Below are positions 13,301-26,152 of a stretch of DNA of 64,000 bases, piece after piece; positions within the stretch are counted from its first letter, which is position 1, and each line of letters starts with the position of its first letter. The notes under the pieces are model-generated. The model did not search any database. It saw only the letters and a list, made by a program, of their open reading frames with translations, and had not been told where the DNA came from. A program made the position numbers and the translations under genes. The stretch is from Telopea speciosissima (taxonomy: Eukaryota; Streptophyta; Magnoliopsida; Proteales; Proteaceae), in assembly GCF_018873765.1 (NCBI RefSeq), contig NC_057920.1, positions 7,515,307 to 7,579,306 of the forward strand, in the 5' to 3' direction.

Positions 13301-16300
13301 TTTTGTCAGAGCCCTCCTTTTCTTCTTTTTTGGCAGGGAGGGTGGGGGGGGGGGGGTGCAGAGGGGGAGGGGTAGAAAGTTGAGAATTGAGTTTAGGTGT
13401 GCTACTGTGAGTTACCTTTGAGCTATCCATTTTGTCATATTCCTTGTTTGTTTTGTCTAAATTTGATTTTTAGAAGTCAAATGTCTGTCTGGGTACTATC
13501 TCCCTTATTTTTCTTCAATGTTTTGATGGAGGCTAGAAATTAGTCCAATTTTACCTTACAATTAGACCAAGTTCTCATGAATCCTACTTGATTTGGGACT
13601 GACATGGCCACAATACTGACAGGATAAGCCTGATGGAACTAGCCTTTTCTTTTGAAGAATTTTAATTTAATTAAGAGTCTAAGACATAGTTGTAATGTTG
13701 CATTTGGCAAGATATAAGGGATTGGTGCATTTGAGGTTTTTCTTGATAATGAAGAAATTTGTTGGGAAAATTTTCTAGTACTTGGTTTTTTTCCAAATTT
13801 GAAGATGGGTTCATCAGTTGCTCCTGGTAAATCCATGGCTGGGTACCTGCAGGAACCTGTGCTCTGTGTGTGTGTGTTGATGAAGTATTCTTTCATAAAC
13901 CTACAGCAACCATACAAATTGGAGCTCAACACTGAACAATATAGTTAAAGTCCAAAAATCTAAAATAATCTCATTGGTCTGATATCTATACAATAATCTA
14001 CAGCATCGACATTTGGACATAGCCATAAAATTTACTTATCAGTGTTACAACTTACAGGTTCTGCTGGACCCGCACATGCCCTCATATGACCTCATATGAG
14101 TCCCACTTAATAGTTGGCTTTCCAGAATTTGACATATATTTTGACTAACCTGCTTACCTGCCTCTATTTTATTCTATTTCAAGTTTTCAGCTGTTGATCC
14201 CTATCACACTAATGGTTTGTGTGGTTCTGGTTTTAAATGTAATTTCCAAAGGGTTGGGGGCATTGTTTATTTATTTAGGTGTAAATTTGTTGCAAGAAAG
14301 TAGTAAGAGGGGAGAAATAGGAAGAAGCAGCTGGGGAAATATGGACATTCTTGAAATAGAAGTTCTAAGCGTATAGTAAAGAAAATGTCTTTTTTTTTTC
14401 AGAAATTGTAGGTTCTTTTCCGAAACTTGAATCCATAAGTTGTAGAGGTCTCTTGGCCATGAAATGACTTGATTGAGTTACCCAACTCTCGACATTCTTG
14501 GGAATTTTATGGTTTATTCTAGTTCCTTTAATTGATGGTTAACGGTTCATGTTCACTTATTGGAGAGAGAGAAAAAACAAGATGAAAGTACCTCACACGG
14601 AATATTGAAACCTACATCCGAACTGTTTCCTAGAGTCCGTTATGTGTCTGAATCAATGTCTGACATCCTCCATCCATTCAAGTGAAGTGATTTCTACATA
14701 GCCTGCTCTGGATTCTTTTTTAATTTGACTTTTAGATGGTATAGTTATCCAGCCTTGCAAATGGAAGGAGAGTGGTGGTTATGGGATAGGAACACAAAAT
14801 CTAGGGATCAGAGGGATTGTTTGAAATGCTGGACAGACTGATCAACCAACCATTGACCAGCCGCATTGACAGGAACAAATGGGACAAAGATGTCATCAGT
14901 TTTCTCCTTAAAAATTATCTCTTCTCCTCTCCTTTTTTGATCAGGGAGGAAAATATGCATTGGGAAACTGAAGTGAAAAGGAAAGGGGTATACTTTTGTC
15001 TTTCCACATTATCATAAGCTTCTTACCTGCTTAGCATGTGGTATCTCATTTTATAGAGAATCAAAGCCCCACATGGAGCTTAAAGCTATGACTGATTAGG
15101 CAATTTTTTACATCATAATCATGTTATAGGGTACCGAACACCACTCAGATGATTTGCTTATATGTTACAGTTGAGGCTTTATAAGAGTCCTCCTGTGGTT
15201 GTCATGGTTGAGCTCAATGTGAGGACTGTGCAGTGCTGTCCTTTGGTTTTGCCTCCTCAGCCCTTGATTAAGACCTCACAGAACCTGGTGCTGGAGAAAT
15301 TAGTGATATGTAAATATTATGCTTTGAAGTTTGAATGGTCAATGAGTAAATTCTTTCTGGTTGGCAAATTACACATACAGTTTTGATATTCTCTATTCTA
15401 TATCGCCCCTCCTGCGTATTCACTTTTATGTTGTGCCTAAATCCTTATATTTATTTGACATTTGTAGTTACGCATGTGTTCATTGCTTGATCAATTTTAC
15501 TGAAACATGGTCTGAGGAAGATTCCTATGTGCAGGTATGTGGCAGCTGAGTTGGCAACTGACATTGTAGTTAATGTTGGTGATGTGAAATTTTATCTGCA
15601 TAAGGTACGAGGATTTTATAGCAAAGATCACTCAATCATTTCAACATATGCTACAATTTTAAATGTTCAGTTATAAGTGGAAGGGTGAAGAGATAACTGA
15701 GGCACCATAGCAGAAATCTTTTAATTCCAGAGTTGGTAGTTCTAACCAGAATTGAAGTACTATAAAACTTTTTTGCGTAGTCTAGTCAGGTTTGTGTATA
15801 GACATTGAATCTGTTAATGATCAAGGATATCAGGACTCAAGGTATGTGGATCCACCAATTGTTGGGTCCATTCGTATATCATTCATGGTAATATTTTAGA
15901 AAAGGGAGAAAGAACACTACCTGGTCCCGCCAGACACCCTGCCCCTGCGCCCTGACACAGGGGCGCGTGAAATGACTGGCGCACCCCTGTCCACTGGTCA
16001 TTTCCGGGGTTCCAGGGGGGTACGGTGGTCATTTTTGCGTGCCCCTGTGTCAGGGTGCAGAGGCAGCATGCGCTGCGCGACCGGATGGCGTTCTCTTTCC
16101 CTTTAGAAAATTTTCAACTAACTGAGTAAGTTAATAATCTAGGTGCATTTATTATTGATACGGTTAAAATGGCATTAAGATATTTGTTGGGCATTTGTAC
16201 TGAACTATGAACTGATACTTTACAACAATATTACTTGATCCAGATATGGGTATCTGAGTTATAATGGAGGGTATCACAACATGTAAACTAGGACCAAATA

Positions 16301-18525
16301 GCCCAGCCTTGGCTGAAAATCCCATTACCTTGATGTCATTTTTGTTAAAATTTTAATATAGCAAGGCCTCTAACGTCTGTATTTTATATGGCAATATGAA
16401 AAGAATTTATATTTTATGAACTACCTTACGGTAGCTCCCTTTTTTTTTTTTTTTTTTTGTAGTACTGCGCAACTTCAGAAAATTGTACTCAATGGATTGG
16501 GTAATGTCACACATTAAAGTAGTAATCACAATCAATCAGCGATTAACCAGATCAAGTCTCAATATATGTATTATGTTATGGTGTGTCTTGTAATACCAAA
16601 TTACTAATCTACCCCAAACTTTTTTATTCTGTAGTTTCCCCTGTTGTCCAAGAGCATCCACTTGCAGAGGTTGGTCTCAACCACAGATGAGGGAAACAAT
16701 GATGAAATCCACATACCAGACATTCCTGGGGGACCTGCTGCCTTTGAGATATGTGCCAAATTCTGTTATGGTATGACTGTTACCCTCAATGCTTACAATG
16801 TGGTTTCAGCTCGTTGTGCAGCAGAGTATCTAGAGATGCATGAGACTATTGAGAAAGGGAATCTCATTTATAAGATTGAAGTCTTCCTCAACTCCAGCAT
16901 CTTTCATAGCTGGAAAGACTCTATAATAGCTCTTCAGACGACAAAATCTCTGCTTCCCTGGTGTGAGGAACTCAAGGTGATCAGCCACTGTGTTGACTCC
17001 ATAGCTTCTAGGGCCTGCATTGACCCTTCCAAAGTAGAATGGTCTTATACTTATAATCGTAAAAAGCTTCCATCAGAAAATGGGATGGAACCACACTGGA
17101 ATGGTGTCAAGAAACATCAGACAGTGCCCGAGGACTGGTGGGTTGAGGACCTGTGTGAGCTTGAAATTGATTTCTACAAACGGCTTATGGTGACTATCAA
17201 AACAAAAGGAAGAATACCTGCTGATGTAATAGGGGAAGCCCTCAAAGCATACACATTGAGATGGTTGCCAGGTTTGATCAAGGGTATTATACAGGGTGAT
17301 GATGTCAAGAACCGGTCTTTGGTGGAGACCATTATCTGGCTGTTGCCCACAGAGAAGGGCAGTGTTCCCTGTAATTTCTTGGTCAAGCTGCTAAAAGCAG
17401 CTATTATGCTGGACTCAGGAGAAATGGGGAAGGGAGAGCTGGTGAGAAGAATAGGCCAGCAGCTGGATGAGGCATGCGTAGCAGATCTCTTGATTCGGGC
17501 ACCAGCTGAGGAAAATATAAAGTATGATGTTGATATAGTAAAACGCATAGTGGAAGAGTTTGTGATGCAGGAGAAGAGTGCTGAAGCTGACCTACCAGTG
17601 GCTGAAGAGCTTCAGGAGTTCAGAAGCCCAGGGTTTGTATCAGATACTTCTAAGCTAACCGTGGCAAAGCTGGTTGATGGCTACCTTGCTGAAATTGGGC
17701 GTGATCCAAATCTTCCTCTCTCGAAGTTCCTCGATCTTGCAGAAATGGTATCAGGATTCTCCAGGCCAGCACATGATGGACTTTACCGTGCCATTGACAT
17801 GTATCTCAAGGTAAGTGACTACGATGTTGGAGTGCTGCTTGCTTCCAATCAATACTGCATTTTGAAAATCTTCTTTCCTTACAGGGCCCAAGTGACTGTT
17901 GACTTGTCTTCCTAACTCATTCTGTATTTTGGTGCAGGAACATCCTGGGATTAGCAAGAGTGAGAAGAAGAGGATATGCCGGCTGATGGACTGCAAGAAG
18001 CTGTCTGCAGATGCATGTATGCATGCTATGCAAAACGAACGGCTCCCCTTGCGTGTAGTGGTACAGGTCCTCTTCTTTGAGCAGGTCAGGGCTGCCACAT
18101 CATCCGCTGGTGGAAGTAGGCCTGACCTTTCTGGGAGTGTCCGGGCTGTGCTCCCACATGAGAATGGTGAATCTCATGAGAGCTCAAGATCTACAACGAC
18201 CAACACAGATGAGGACTGGGATGCTGTTCCAACAGCTGAGGAGCTGAAGGCCTTAAAGAGGGAGCTTGCATCTTTGAGGTTGGGGGCGAGAAGTGGAGGC
18301 AGTGATCGATATGGGAGTGAAGATGCCAAAAGTAGCATTGAGAAAACTGCGGCTAGTAAAGTGAAAGGACTACTGATGTCAAAGAAAATATTCAACAAGC
18401 TATGGTCGAGCAAAGGTGGACAGGGTGAGAATAGCAGCTCTGATACATCTGAGAGCCCTGGTTCTGCCAACCCAGAGGATGTCAAGTCCACATCTTCAAG
18501 AACTAGGAGGAATTCAGTCTCTTAG
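10393..18525 (+). CDS. NPH3/RPT2-like (NRL) BTB/POZ domain protein, 631 aa
   Basis: Four coding exons join in frame: 10393-10454, 15535-15604, 16635-17810 and 17938-18525, all with GT-AG introns (5080, 1030 and 127 bp). The protein starts [13 protein letters not shown], as in At1g67900-like NRL members. Residues about 29-130 form the BTB/POZ fold (SDIVVxVGDVKFxLHKFPLLSKS-type core, [17 protein letters not shown]), used in the family for dimerisation and CUL3 binding. The NPH3 domain begins near residue 210 ([19 protein letters not shown]) and includes [23 protein letters not shown] and the Arg-Met/Leu-Pro-Leu-Arg segment. A short coiled coil lies near 537-552 ([14 protein letters not shown]). 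The C-terminus is basic and Ser-rich, ending RRNSVS. NRL proteins act at the plasma membrane in phototropin signalling or as CUL3 adaptors; the exact role of this member is not established. The ATG was chosen because it begins the conserved N-terminal motif. The exon phases fit and no break is seen. Confidence 0.94.
10455..15534 (+). other. 5.1-kb intron 1 of the NPH3-like gene
   Basis: This T-rich intron has donor AG/gtaaga at 10455 and acceptor gtgcag at 15534, and splits an Arg codon (AG/G). It contains a G-tract at about 13340-13355 and several T-tracts, but no recognised gene or clear complete transposon. Confidence 0.8.
15904..16101. mobile_element. Foldback MITE (Mutator-type) in intron 2 of the NPH3-like gene
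   Basis: This 198-bp GC-rich palindromic insertion has ends GGGAGAAAGAACACTACC and, on the other strand, GGGAAAGAGAACGCCATCC. Inside, the arms share CACCCTGACACAGGGGC-like sequence. A perfect 9-bp direct repeat TTTAGAAAA flanks it (15895-15903 and 16102-16110). A 9-bp duplication plus long inverted arms points to Mutator-type transposition. No coding capacity. Confidence 0.8.
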
Positions 18526-18960
18526 TATAGCCATAGAGAGAGTTTGATGTGTGGGAGAAGGAGTGGAGTTGGCTTTTCTTCCTCCCTCGGCATTAGGAAC
18601 TTGGAACTATTGACATCTTCAAGTTGACACAGGAAGGAAAGGTGCACAGTGGGAGTCTTGAGCTAAGAAGTAGATGCCTTTAGAAGATTGGAATTGAATG
18701 CAGGTAAGATACTCATTCACTTCGTGAAATATGAAGCCTTCTGTACTTACTCATGTTTCATTTTTTTCTTCTTTTTTCTCTTTTATTCTTTTCTTTATCT
18801 TTCTAAGAAAAAAATAATGGGTTTTCATGAGCCCATTTTTGTTGTACCATAAAAAAGATGAAATGCTACATTTCTGGTTTCCAAGGCTTTCTATTCCCTG
18901 GTTGCCTTACATGTTAATTCGAGGAGTTGGGCTCAGTAAAATGATATTTCCATTGTCAAA
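18526..18960 (+). other. Probable 3'UTR and downstream flank of the NPH3-like gene
   Basis: The sequence after the stop is non-repetitive as far as about 18730, then T-rich. AATAAT- and ATAAAA-like hexamers near 18800-18855 could serve for polyadenylation. An aggtaaga donor-like site at about 18702 could start a 3'UTR intron. The exact cleavage site cannot be fixed from sequence. Confidence 0.4.
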
Positions 18961-19114
18961 ACTGGAGTGAACTGAAATTAAAAATGAAATATAAATGATG
19001 GTAAATTGCACTGAAGGTCCCTCATATTTGAGGAAATAGGAGCCACTGTGACATTCGATTGCAACCTCTGTCAATATGATCCATCAGTTAACATCAACGA
19101 TTAACGAGATGCCC

Positions 19115-19550
19115 ATTAAAGCCCTGATAGCTCAGTTGGCAAGGACTAATGCAGAAAACAAAGCCTATAACAATGCAGAAAAGGATGGAAATTGCAAACT
19201 AACAATTATACAGTGCATACAAGGATTTGCGTGGTTCGTCATGATTGTCTATGCTCATATTGAGATGAGATCTGTTTAACTATCAATGGAGAATAGGGTT
19301 ACAATCACTCATTCTCGTACTTTTCAGATTGCATTACTGAGAAAGAACTCCATTGCAAATTTATAGCAAAATCCTATAGAGGAATTTTAGCCAGATACCT
19401 ATATAGCCCTTCAGCCTCTACGGCTTCTTAGCGGTGCTTCAAAATCAACCCACTAATCAAAGCAACGGAATACAAGATATCGTATCCCCAACAGACATTA
19501 CACCTCATAATTAAGAAGTCATGAGTTCAACTCTCCTCTTTCTAAAGATG
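19115..19550 (+). repeat. tRNA-derived (SINE-like) sequence apparently split by an LTR-like insertion
   Basis: TAGCTCAGTTGG at about 19128 matches a pol III A-box. About 400 bp later GAGTTCAACTCTCC (about 19530) resembles a B-box, which is too far away for one unit. The sequence between them starts TGCAGAAAAC (about 19150) and ends CCCAACA (about 19493), the TG...CA form of an LTR. The flanking pentamers match only partly, so the call is tentative. Confidence 0.3.
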
Positions 19551-21219
19551 GTAAATTCCTTCCATATTGTAAATTATTGATTCAGGCTTTGAGCCAGTAA
19601 AGCATGGAATAAGACCAACCAGCCCACAAACATTTGTCCAGTCCAATTCTCATTTGGTTATGATGGGCCAAACCTTGGCATTTCTTTTTTCTAATCAAAA
19701 AAGGGCCATGGGAGAGCCCAATGGAACCCTAATTTAAGCCTTAATGAGACTGAGATTACACTTAAGCAGGTCCCACTTTGGTTCTGAACAATAAGATACT
19801 GTAGGAATCCAGCTGCCCCAAATTTTTGAAAAAAAGGATTAATTTTTCCTCACCAAGGTGAAGAGAGTGGTGATGTGACGTTATGATTGGTTTTTGGGTA
19901 CATCATTAACTCTCATTCCCTATTATTCATAGTCCGAAATACCCTTCGTCAATCCAATCAAAAGATCATATGTGATGAATGAAGAGATTCTCTCTTCACC
20001 ATGGATGCCTTGAAAAAAACCCGAAAGAAAAAAAAGAAGGTAGGATTAACTTCCAAAGTTCAAAGGATAAACAGAAATTAAGCTGAGATATATCTAAAAC
20101 AATATTACTGGGCTTCAGCTAATGTTACTTTCCCTCTACTATCTTCCTACCCCACCTGTCCCTGTTAGGGCTTAAGCCGACACTGCCCTGGCCCATATGA
20201 ACACAAGGTCCCAATCAGGACCCATTTTATAAATGAAATTTAGAATCAAGCAAAGCATAGGGCTATGAAGCATGGTCATGGGAGAGAATAGAATAAGTCA
20301 ACATGGGTTGCTCCAAATTTTACAAGTCAATCAAACCTAGAAACCAGAATGAAAGAGATACCACAATAATGAAGATGCCCTCTTTTTTTTAAGTATATAA
20401 TCAAACAATACTACTACTGTTCTAGTGGTGGTAGCCAACAAAATTACAAAAGACCTTTATTGCAATATAGTCTACAAGGGAGGACCTCATCTGTCCCATA
20501 GAAAAGCCATTTTTAGCTTTTTAAAAGTCCCTATTGAGTACCAAGAAAGATTGGTACGACATGTCTATGAGAAGATTAGATCTGATAGAAGACAGAGACT
20601 TGAGAGGATGAGATCTGATAGAAGCCAAAAGAGTTTAAGAGACTTGAGACCTACTTACCCTAGAATCAATGAGATTAGGTTTCATTTTAATGTTTAAACC
20701 AATAAGTGTTGCTAAAGTGACAAATCCAAGTCAAATACATATGACTAAACCCTTGTCTTGCCTTCTCTCCGTTCATTTATTTTAAGGGGAAATTTTATGT
20801 TTAGGGTTTGTAGTTTAGTGATTGTCCTTTTCAGTTTTATGATGTGGCATTATTATTATCATCATAAAGGTCTATTATTTGTTTAAATGTCAAATAATAT
20901 TTATTCTGTCATGTGACAGGTGATATATCCATTTCGACCATTTGATAGAGAAGACAAGATTTAGATTGGCCACGCATCAATTTCAAAGTCTAATTCAATC
21001 AAATACCCTCTTTGTATTGACAAACATCATGTGTATATCATGTGTGTATACCAATACTATAGATATTACAGTGCATTCTTCCAACTCTAAGTGGAACAGA
21101 CATATTACATTACAAAAAAAAGCATAAAAGTGGATGGCTTAGATTTGTCTTGTGATTTTTGGAAATATCACCTTCCATTGTTACAGGTAACTAAATACGA
21201 CATGGACATCTAGGTTAGG

Positions 21220-21865
21220 GGTGAAACAGGGTCCGATGGGGCCGGGTTTTTTAAAACCCCAGATCAACCCTAAGTCCTCTTAGCTTAACCCAAGCCCAAC
21301 CCGGCCCTAGGTCGGATTGAGATATCTCAGCCCAGGCCCAATCCTGTCACACTCAGCCCCACACAGCCTGGCCCTGATTGACCCTGATTGGGTTGGGCTA
21401 AGCCGAGTTGGCCTTGATTGACCCTATTTTTGCAACCCTAACTGACCCTTCTTTTTTTCCATTTGCGTCGTCCTAAGCATTAAAAAAATGAGAAACATGT
21501 GATTGGTTTTTGGTTTGTTTCATACTCAATTGACTATTAGATTTTTCTTTGGGTTAAAAAATCTAGTCCAATCTTAAAATTTTAAACACTTTCGTTCAAT
21601 ATATAATTGGATTTTTTTTGGGTAAACCAATAGATAATTAGATACTAAATAAAAATTGTAATATGTAAACACTAAATTTTAAAGCATAATCTAACACAAG
21701 GCCGAGCCGGACTCAGCCCAAGGCCTCAACCCTAGCCTAGCCCGACCTTAACCCCAGGCCTGAAAATTCCAACCCTAACTTGCCTTCAAGGTTGAAAAAT
21801 CCAACTCAAGTCCTGTTCGGGCTCAAGGCGGGCTCAAGCCAACAGGACCAAACTTACACCTCTAT
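21220..21865. repeat. Dispersed repeat of GGCCCRACC-type low-complexity sequence
   Basis: The stretch is built from degenerate repeats of CCCAACCCTAAG / CCTGATTGACCCTGATTG / GGGCTCAAGG. It is related to 5700-5990 (same strand) and 58590-58750 (opposite strand). This is a common non-coding plant repeat style often bounded by hAT-like MITE ends. Exact borders are not clear. Confidence 0.45.
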
Positions 21866-24048
21866 ATTACGTTGATGTTTGTTCAATCTACTAGCTATTT
21901 CAAATTCACAGTTTACCCAAAACCCAAATTGGTTCTATCTATCCAATTTTCTCTCCTCTTCTTTACAGTTTTAACTAGGCAAATGAGATATTCCTTCTTC
22001 AACCCAAAAAACAAATGAGATATTCCTTCATAGTGGACATTAATGGGGTGAGATAAGTGTCATAATTAAAAGAGGGTTAGTTCGATGCTTTGCACTGGGA
22101 AATAATGATGGCGGTCAGATCATAATTTTTTCATCTTCCATGATGGAGGAAATACTTTATATGTGGAATAGAAATTTCTTTTTGTTTTTTCTGTGTGATA
22201 AATGATGGGTTATAAAAATGGTCTTGAGCGAAAAGACCTAAGCAATTTTCTCACATTTTTTCCTTCTCCAAACAAGGGAAACAAGGGAAAGAGAGAACTA
22301 ACTTCAACACATCCGAGGGCATATATATAAATGGATGATTATTTTTCTTATAATGTGAAAGTGATCGAAGACATGGAAATTAAATAAAGTATAGTGATAT
22401 AATCGAATCTGAGTTCGTGTGGTTTCTTTTTCGTTTCCTTTCTTAGTCTTACGACTATGACTTAAAGTAATAGACAATAATTTCCAATGTTTAAGTAGCT
22501 AACAATACTAAAGGGTGAGATTGAGACGTGTTTGGTGGATTGGAAAATCACAAAATTTCCTTACATTTGTCACATCAGGTCCCTGAGAAGAAAGATCCTC
22601 TCTATCTTTAATTTTCCTCCCCTCACCCTACAGATAGGGAAGGACAAGAAGGCGGCGGCTTTGGTCTCTTTCGTTAGACAAATCGAATGTGGGACCTCTC
22701 AGTATGTCAATACTGTCGTTCACATTTACGCTACACGTAGACAACCAACTTAGAGATGAAAACAAAGAAATTTGATTTCTGATACCATATTAATGGGTTC
22801 GATCCAAAACCTTAAGACATTACGTGAAAATGATTTCTTAAATATATAAAGGCACCAAATACATGATGCACGACAAATAAACGTGAGACTAAACATAAGA
22901 GAAAATTTTCCTTCACCGTACCATTCTAGGGTTCACAAGACCCTATGGGGTTTAAGTATATTCCCCAAAATATCCGCCCACATGCATTAGAAGCCTCGTA
23001 GTGAATGAATTCTCAGCTTAAGGAAAACTCGATCCTAAAATATTTACGAAGATTATGTTAAGGCAGTAAACAAGTTTGTCTATGAAGATTAACTTACAAT
23101 TAATAAGTCCATATTGAGAATATATTGCTCCCAAAATTCGGTTCAGTTTTTGAATCATCCAAAACCCAGTTTTTGGAGAGAGAAAAGGTGGTCCAATGAC
23201 GCTAGAGGGTGGTATTGGTAAATATTCCATAGGAATCTCATTGGACCTACCTTTGACTTTTCCAAAACTTGGCTTCAGAAGCCGTCTCCAACCAAGGTCT
23301 TAGGTATCGGTATCAATATTTGTATTGATTTCGGCTGATATTGGTATCTATATTTGTATCGATTTCAACTGATATTGATATGGATCGATAAATTTAAATT
23401 GTTTAGTCCCCTAAAATATCAATGTTCTTGAATTTTTTTTACCGATTTACCCTCTTTTGTACCAATACTCCCACTATAGTATCAGTATCAAATACTAACA
23501 ATATCGGTACATATCGATCAATACAGTACCGTTACCTTGAACATGCCCGAAACATTCACTAGCTTTTAAGCTTTTTAGCTTTTAGGGACCAGCTTATAGC
23601 CATCAAGAAAGTGGATCAACCGCCCCCCCCCCCCCCCCAAAAAAAATGATTGTTTGATGGCAATTGCATCTTTATTCATTCTAAAAGTCTTTGGTGCATG
23701 TATGGTTCTAAGAATTAGTATCGATATTGGTAGAGGTAAATATTGATTCTTATCTGATCCTATATTGGTGAAACAGTACAGGCCAAAGGTAAAAAATCTG
23801 ATTTTAACAAAATATATATATATATAGATAAAACTGTCCAATTCAAATCAATCCAATATTCGTATCTACACCAATTACTAAAACCATGCTGTGGTGGCTT
23901 TGCTCTCATGAGATTTTCCACAAGGATGGAGTAGATGATGATCTATAAATATTTTTTGTTCAAGGGAAGGGAGGATCCGGATCTTCTACAATTATTTGGA
24001 CGCCCAACTCCTCTCCAACCACCTATTCAACGGCTGTGAGAACTTTGA

Positions 24049-24240
24049 CATGTATCCCAATACCTGTCAACACCTGGGGATGCATGTCCAAATCCTCTCC
24101 ACATTTGGATGGATGGTTGGAGAGGAGTTGGAGTTGGAGTTGAACATGCATTCCAACACTTGCGAACACCTGGTGATGCATGCCCAAGTCCTCCCCACAT
24201 TTGGATGGGTGGTTGAAGATGAGTTAGAGTTGGAAAATAT
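24049..24240. repeat. 96-bp tandem duplication
   Basis: Two diverged copies of a 96-bp unit start at 24049 (catgtatcccaatacctg) and 24145 (catgcattccaacacttg). Each contains CACATTTGGATGG and GGTTGRAGA. The period is a multiple of three, so a 106-aa open frame runs across both copies, but its translation resembles nothing known. Confidence 0.75.
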
Positions 24241-24845
24241 CTTTTTCCAAAGAGGGGCAAATGTGCATGCACATAAAATTATCTCATCCAACTTCCTTCC
24301 AAATGCACCATTTTGAGGAGGGGATTCATGCATAGCACCCCACCCCATTGATGATTCGTCAAATAGGGGTGCTTTGGTAGTTTATGGGGCGTTTATCCTT
24401 ATCGGTTGTCTTGTAACCATACACCATGCACAGCTATGCACAAAAGGTTCTCTAAGCCAACATGAGAGGTACACTAACACACTTTCTTTCTCTCACACTA
24501 TCTCTCTTCTCATCACATGAAATGACCTTTTCGCATTTATAAACAAAACATTATGTCCCTTCTCAAGGTTTTAGTTCATGGTATCGGCACCAATATTAGT
24601 TGCTGCTATCGATACCGATATCAATACAGATAAACCGTATAGTTAGGTCCATATCAGGTAGATTCTAGCCAAAAAATCCACTTTGTAACTAGGAAATGGA
24701 TAAAAAAACAAAAACACTTTCTGATCATATCGACCTATACATATAAGTGTGTTATCAAAAAAAAAAAAAACTTATACATATAAGTGTCAAATCAGCATAG
24801 CCGATATGTATCGGATATATATTATAATCTAAATCCATGGTCTTA

Positions 24846-25200
24846 ATTAGGGGTGTCAATCGGTCAATTTGGATTGGTTTTGATTCAGTTTCACTTGTTT
24901 CGGTGTGAGAATGACAACCAATCCAATAAGGAGGGTGCACTGGTTTGATTTCAATTTCATATTGGTTTCTCTAATCATTTGCTATCACTATATAAGTTCA
25001 ATCTACCATGTAAATATATCAATAAGTACGAAAAAAATTGTGTTTTTATAAATTTTGGGCTGATATCGGTTTTATATTCCGATTATATTTGTTTGGGTTT
25101 AGTTTCGATCCGGTTTCATAAAACCTCAATCCGAAACCAATCCAATAGGGTTGAATTCCATTTATGTCGGTCGATCTGACTAGGGTTTGACATTCCTTGT
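24846..25200. mobile_element. hAT-like MITE
   Basis: The left end reads TTAGGGGTGTCAATCGGTC. The right end read on the other strand gives AATGTCAAACCCTAGTCAGATCGACCG. The interior is AT-rich and repeats 'aatccaat' and 'ggttt' motifs. A TAGGGGTGTCAA start is common among plant hAT-type MITEs. The target duplication is not clear. Confidence 0.4.
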
Positions 25201-26152
25201 CTTAATGTTTCATGGGGTAGAAATATATGGGGGAAGTTTTTATAGAATTGAAATGATACCTAGAGAAAGAGAGGTATCATCAATCAAGGATATTTCTTAC
25301 AACTTGAGAGTCCAATCATTTCAGATTCTTAATCATCAAAGATTTATATCTAAAGAAAAGAATGGACAAAATTCAGGTCATTTTCCCAAGAATTAAGCAA
25401 AAAATGAGGTTCCTAAAATGCAATACTTCTCACTTACGTGGGTTCTCTCCCTCTATAGTGTCTATCTATCTATCCCCAAAGACATCACTCCCATTTTTTC
25501 AAACCACACCACTCATTTTGAATCCCAAATATTCAACAAATATAAGAAAAAAACTCTCTTTCACTCTCTCACTCCCTTTCACTCAAGATGCAAACCCACC
25601 CAAGGCTGAAAAAGGCTAAATAGATCAATCCATTTAGAAAAGGTAAGCATCACCCTCGTAAAAGCAACTAGAAAAATGCAACCACCACTCCATCAACACA
25701 AAGACATGAACCTACCCTTTTAAACCCATTAAGAGAAGAAAAATACAACCACAAGTTTGAAATTAGAATAATAGATTTCATTCTCTTTCTGTAATTCCCA
25801 TTTTCTATCCATTTTTTCACCTATTCCTCTTTTTCTGTGGTAGTGAAGAAAGAGATTGTCTTTTTGTCTATTCCATGAATTTCCTCACAAGTCAGCAACC
25901 TTTGCCAATGGAGAGAGAGAGAGAGAGAAGGAGGAGGAGGGCTGTAATAGCCAGTAGAGTAAGAAGAAGTCCTAAACAAACATGCAAAAAGCCCAAATCA
26001 TTTACAACAAGAAACACAGAATATTCCAAAGGTAATAAAGTTAGCAAAAAGATTAGATTTCTATGGGATTCCCAAAGATGAAATAAAACTTCTCTCCTGT
26101 TGTGCTTAATGATACGGGTTAATGGTGGTAATGAAGGTTAGAAGAAGAAGAT

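Larger units (their letters stand above)
18961..26152. other. Intergenic DNA rich in decayed repeats
   Basis: No gene is recognised. The stretch contains a tRNA-like A-box repeat (about 19121), a Pro/Gly-like dispersed repeat (21220-21860), MITEs built of 'tatcgg'-type sequence (23300-23530, 24570-24700), a 96-bp tandem duplication (24049-24240) and a hAT-like MITE (about 24846-25200). The last few hundred bases are downstream flank of the HLS1-like gene. Confidence 0.55.

Noticed and set aside
17174..17548. 124-aa antisense open frame in the NPH3-like exon
   Set aside because: Shadow of the conserved NPH3 coding exon on the other strand.
19121..19195. Possible tRNA gene (TAGCTCAGTTGG)
   Set aside because: No cloverleaf, no B-box at the right distance and no acceptor stem pairing.
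20425..20697. 90-aa + strand open frame rich in Arg
   Set aside because: The Arg-rich part comes from a short internal DNA repeat (gatctgatagaag twice); no known family.
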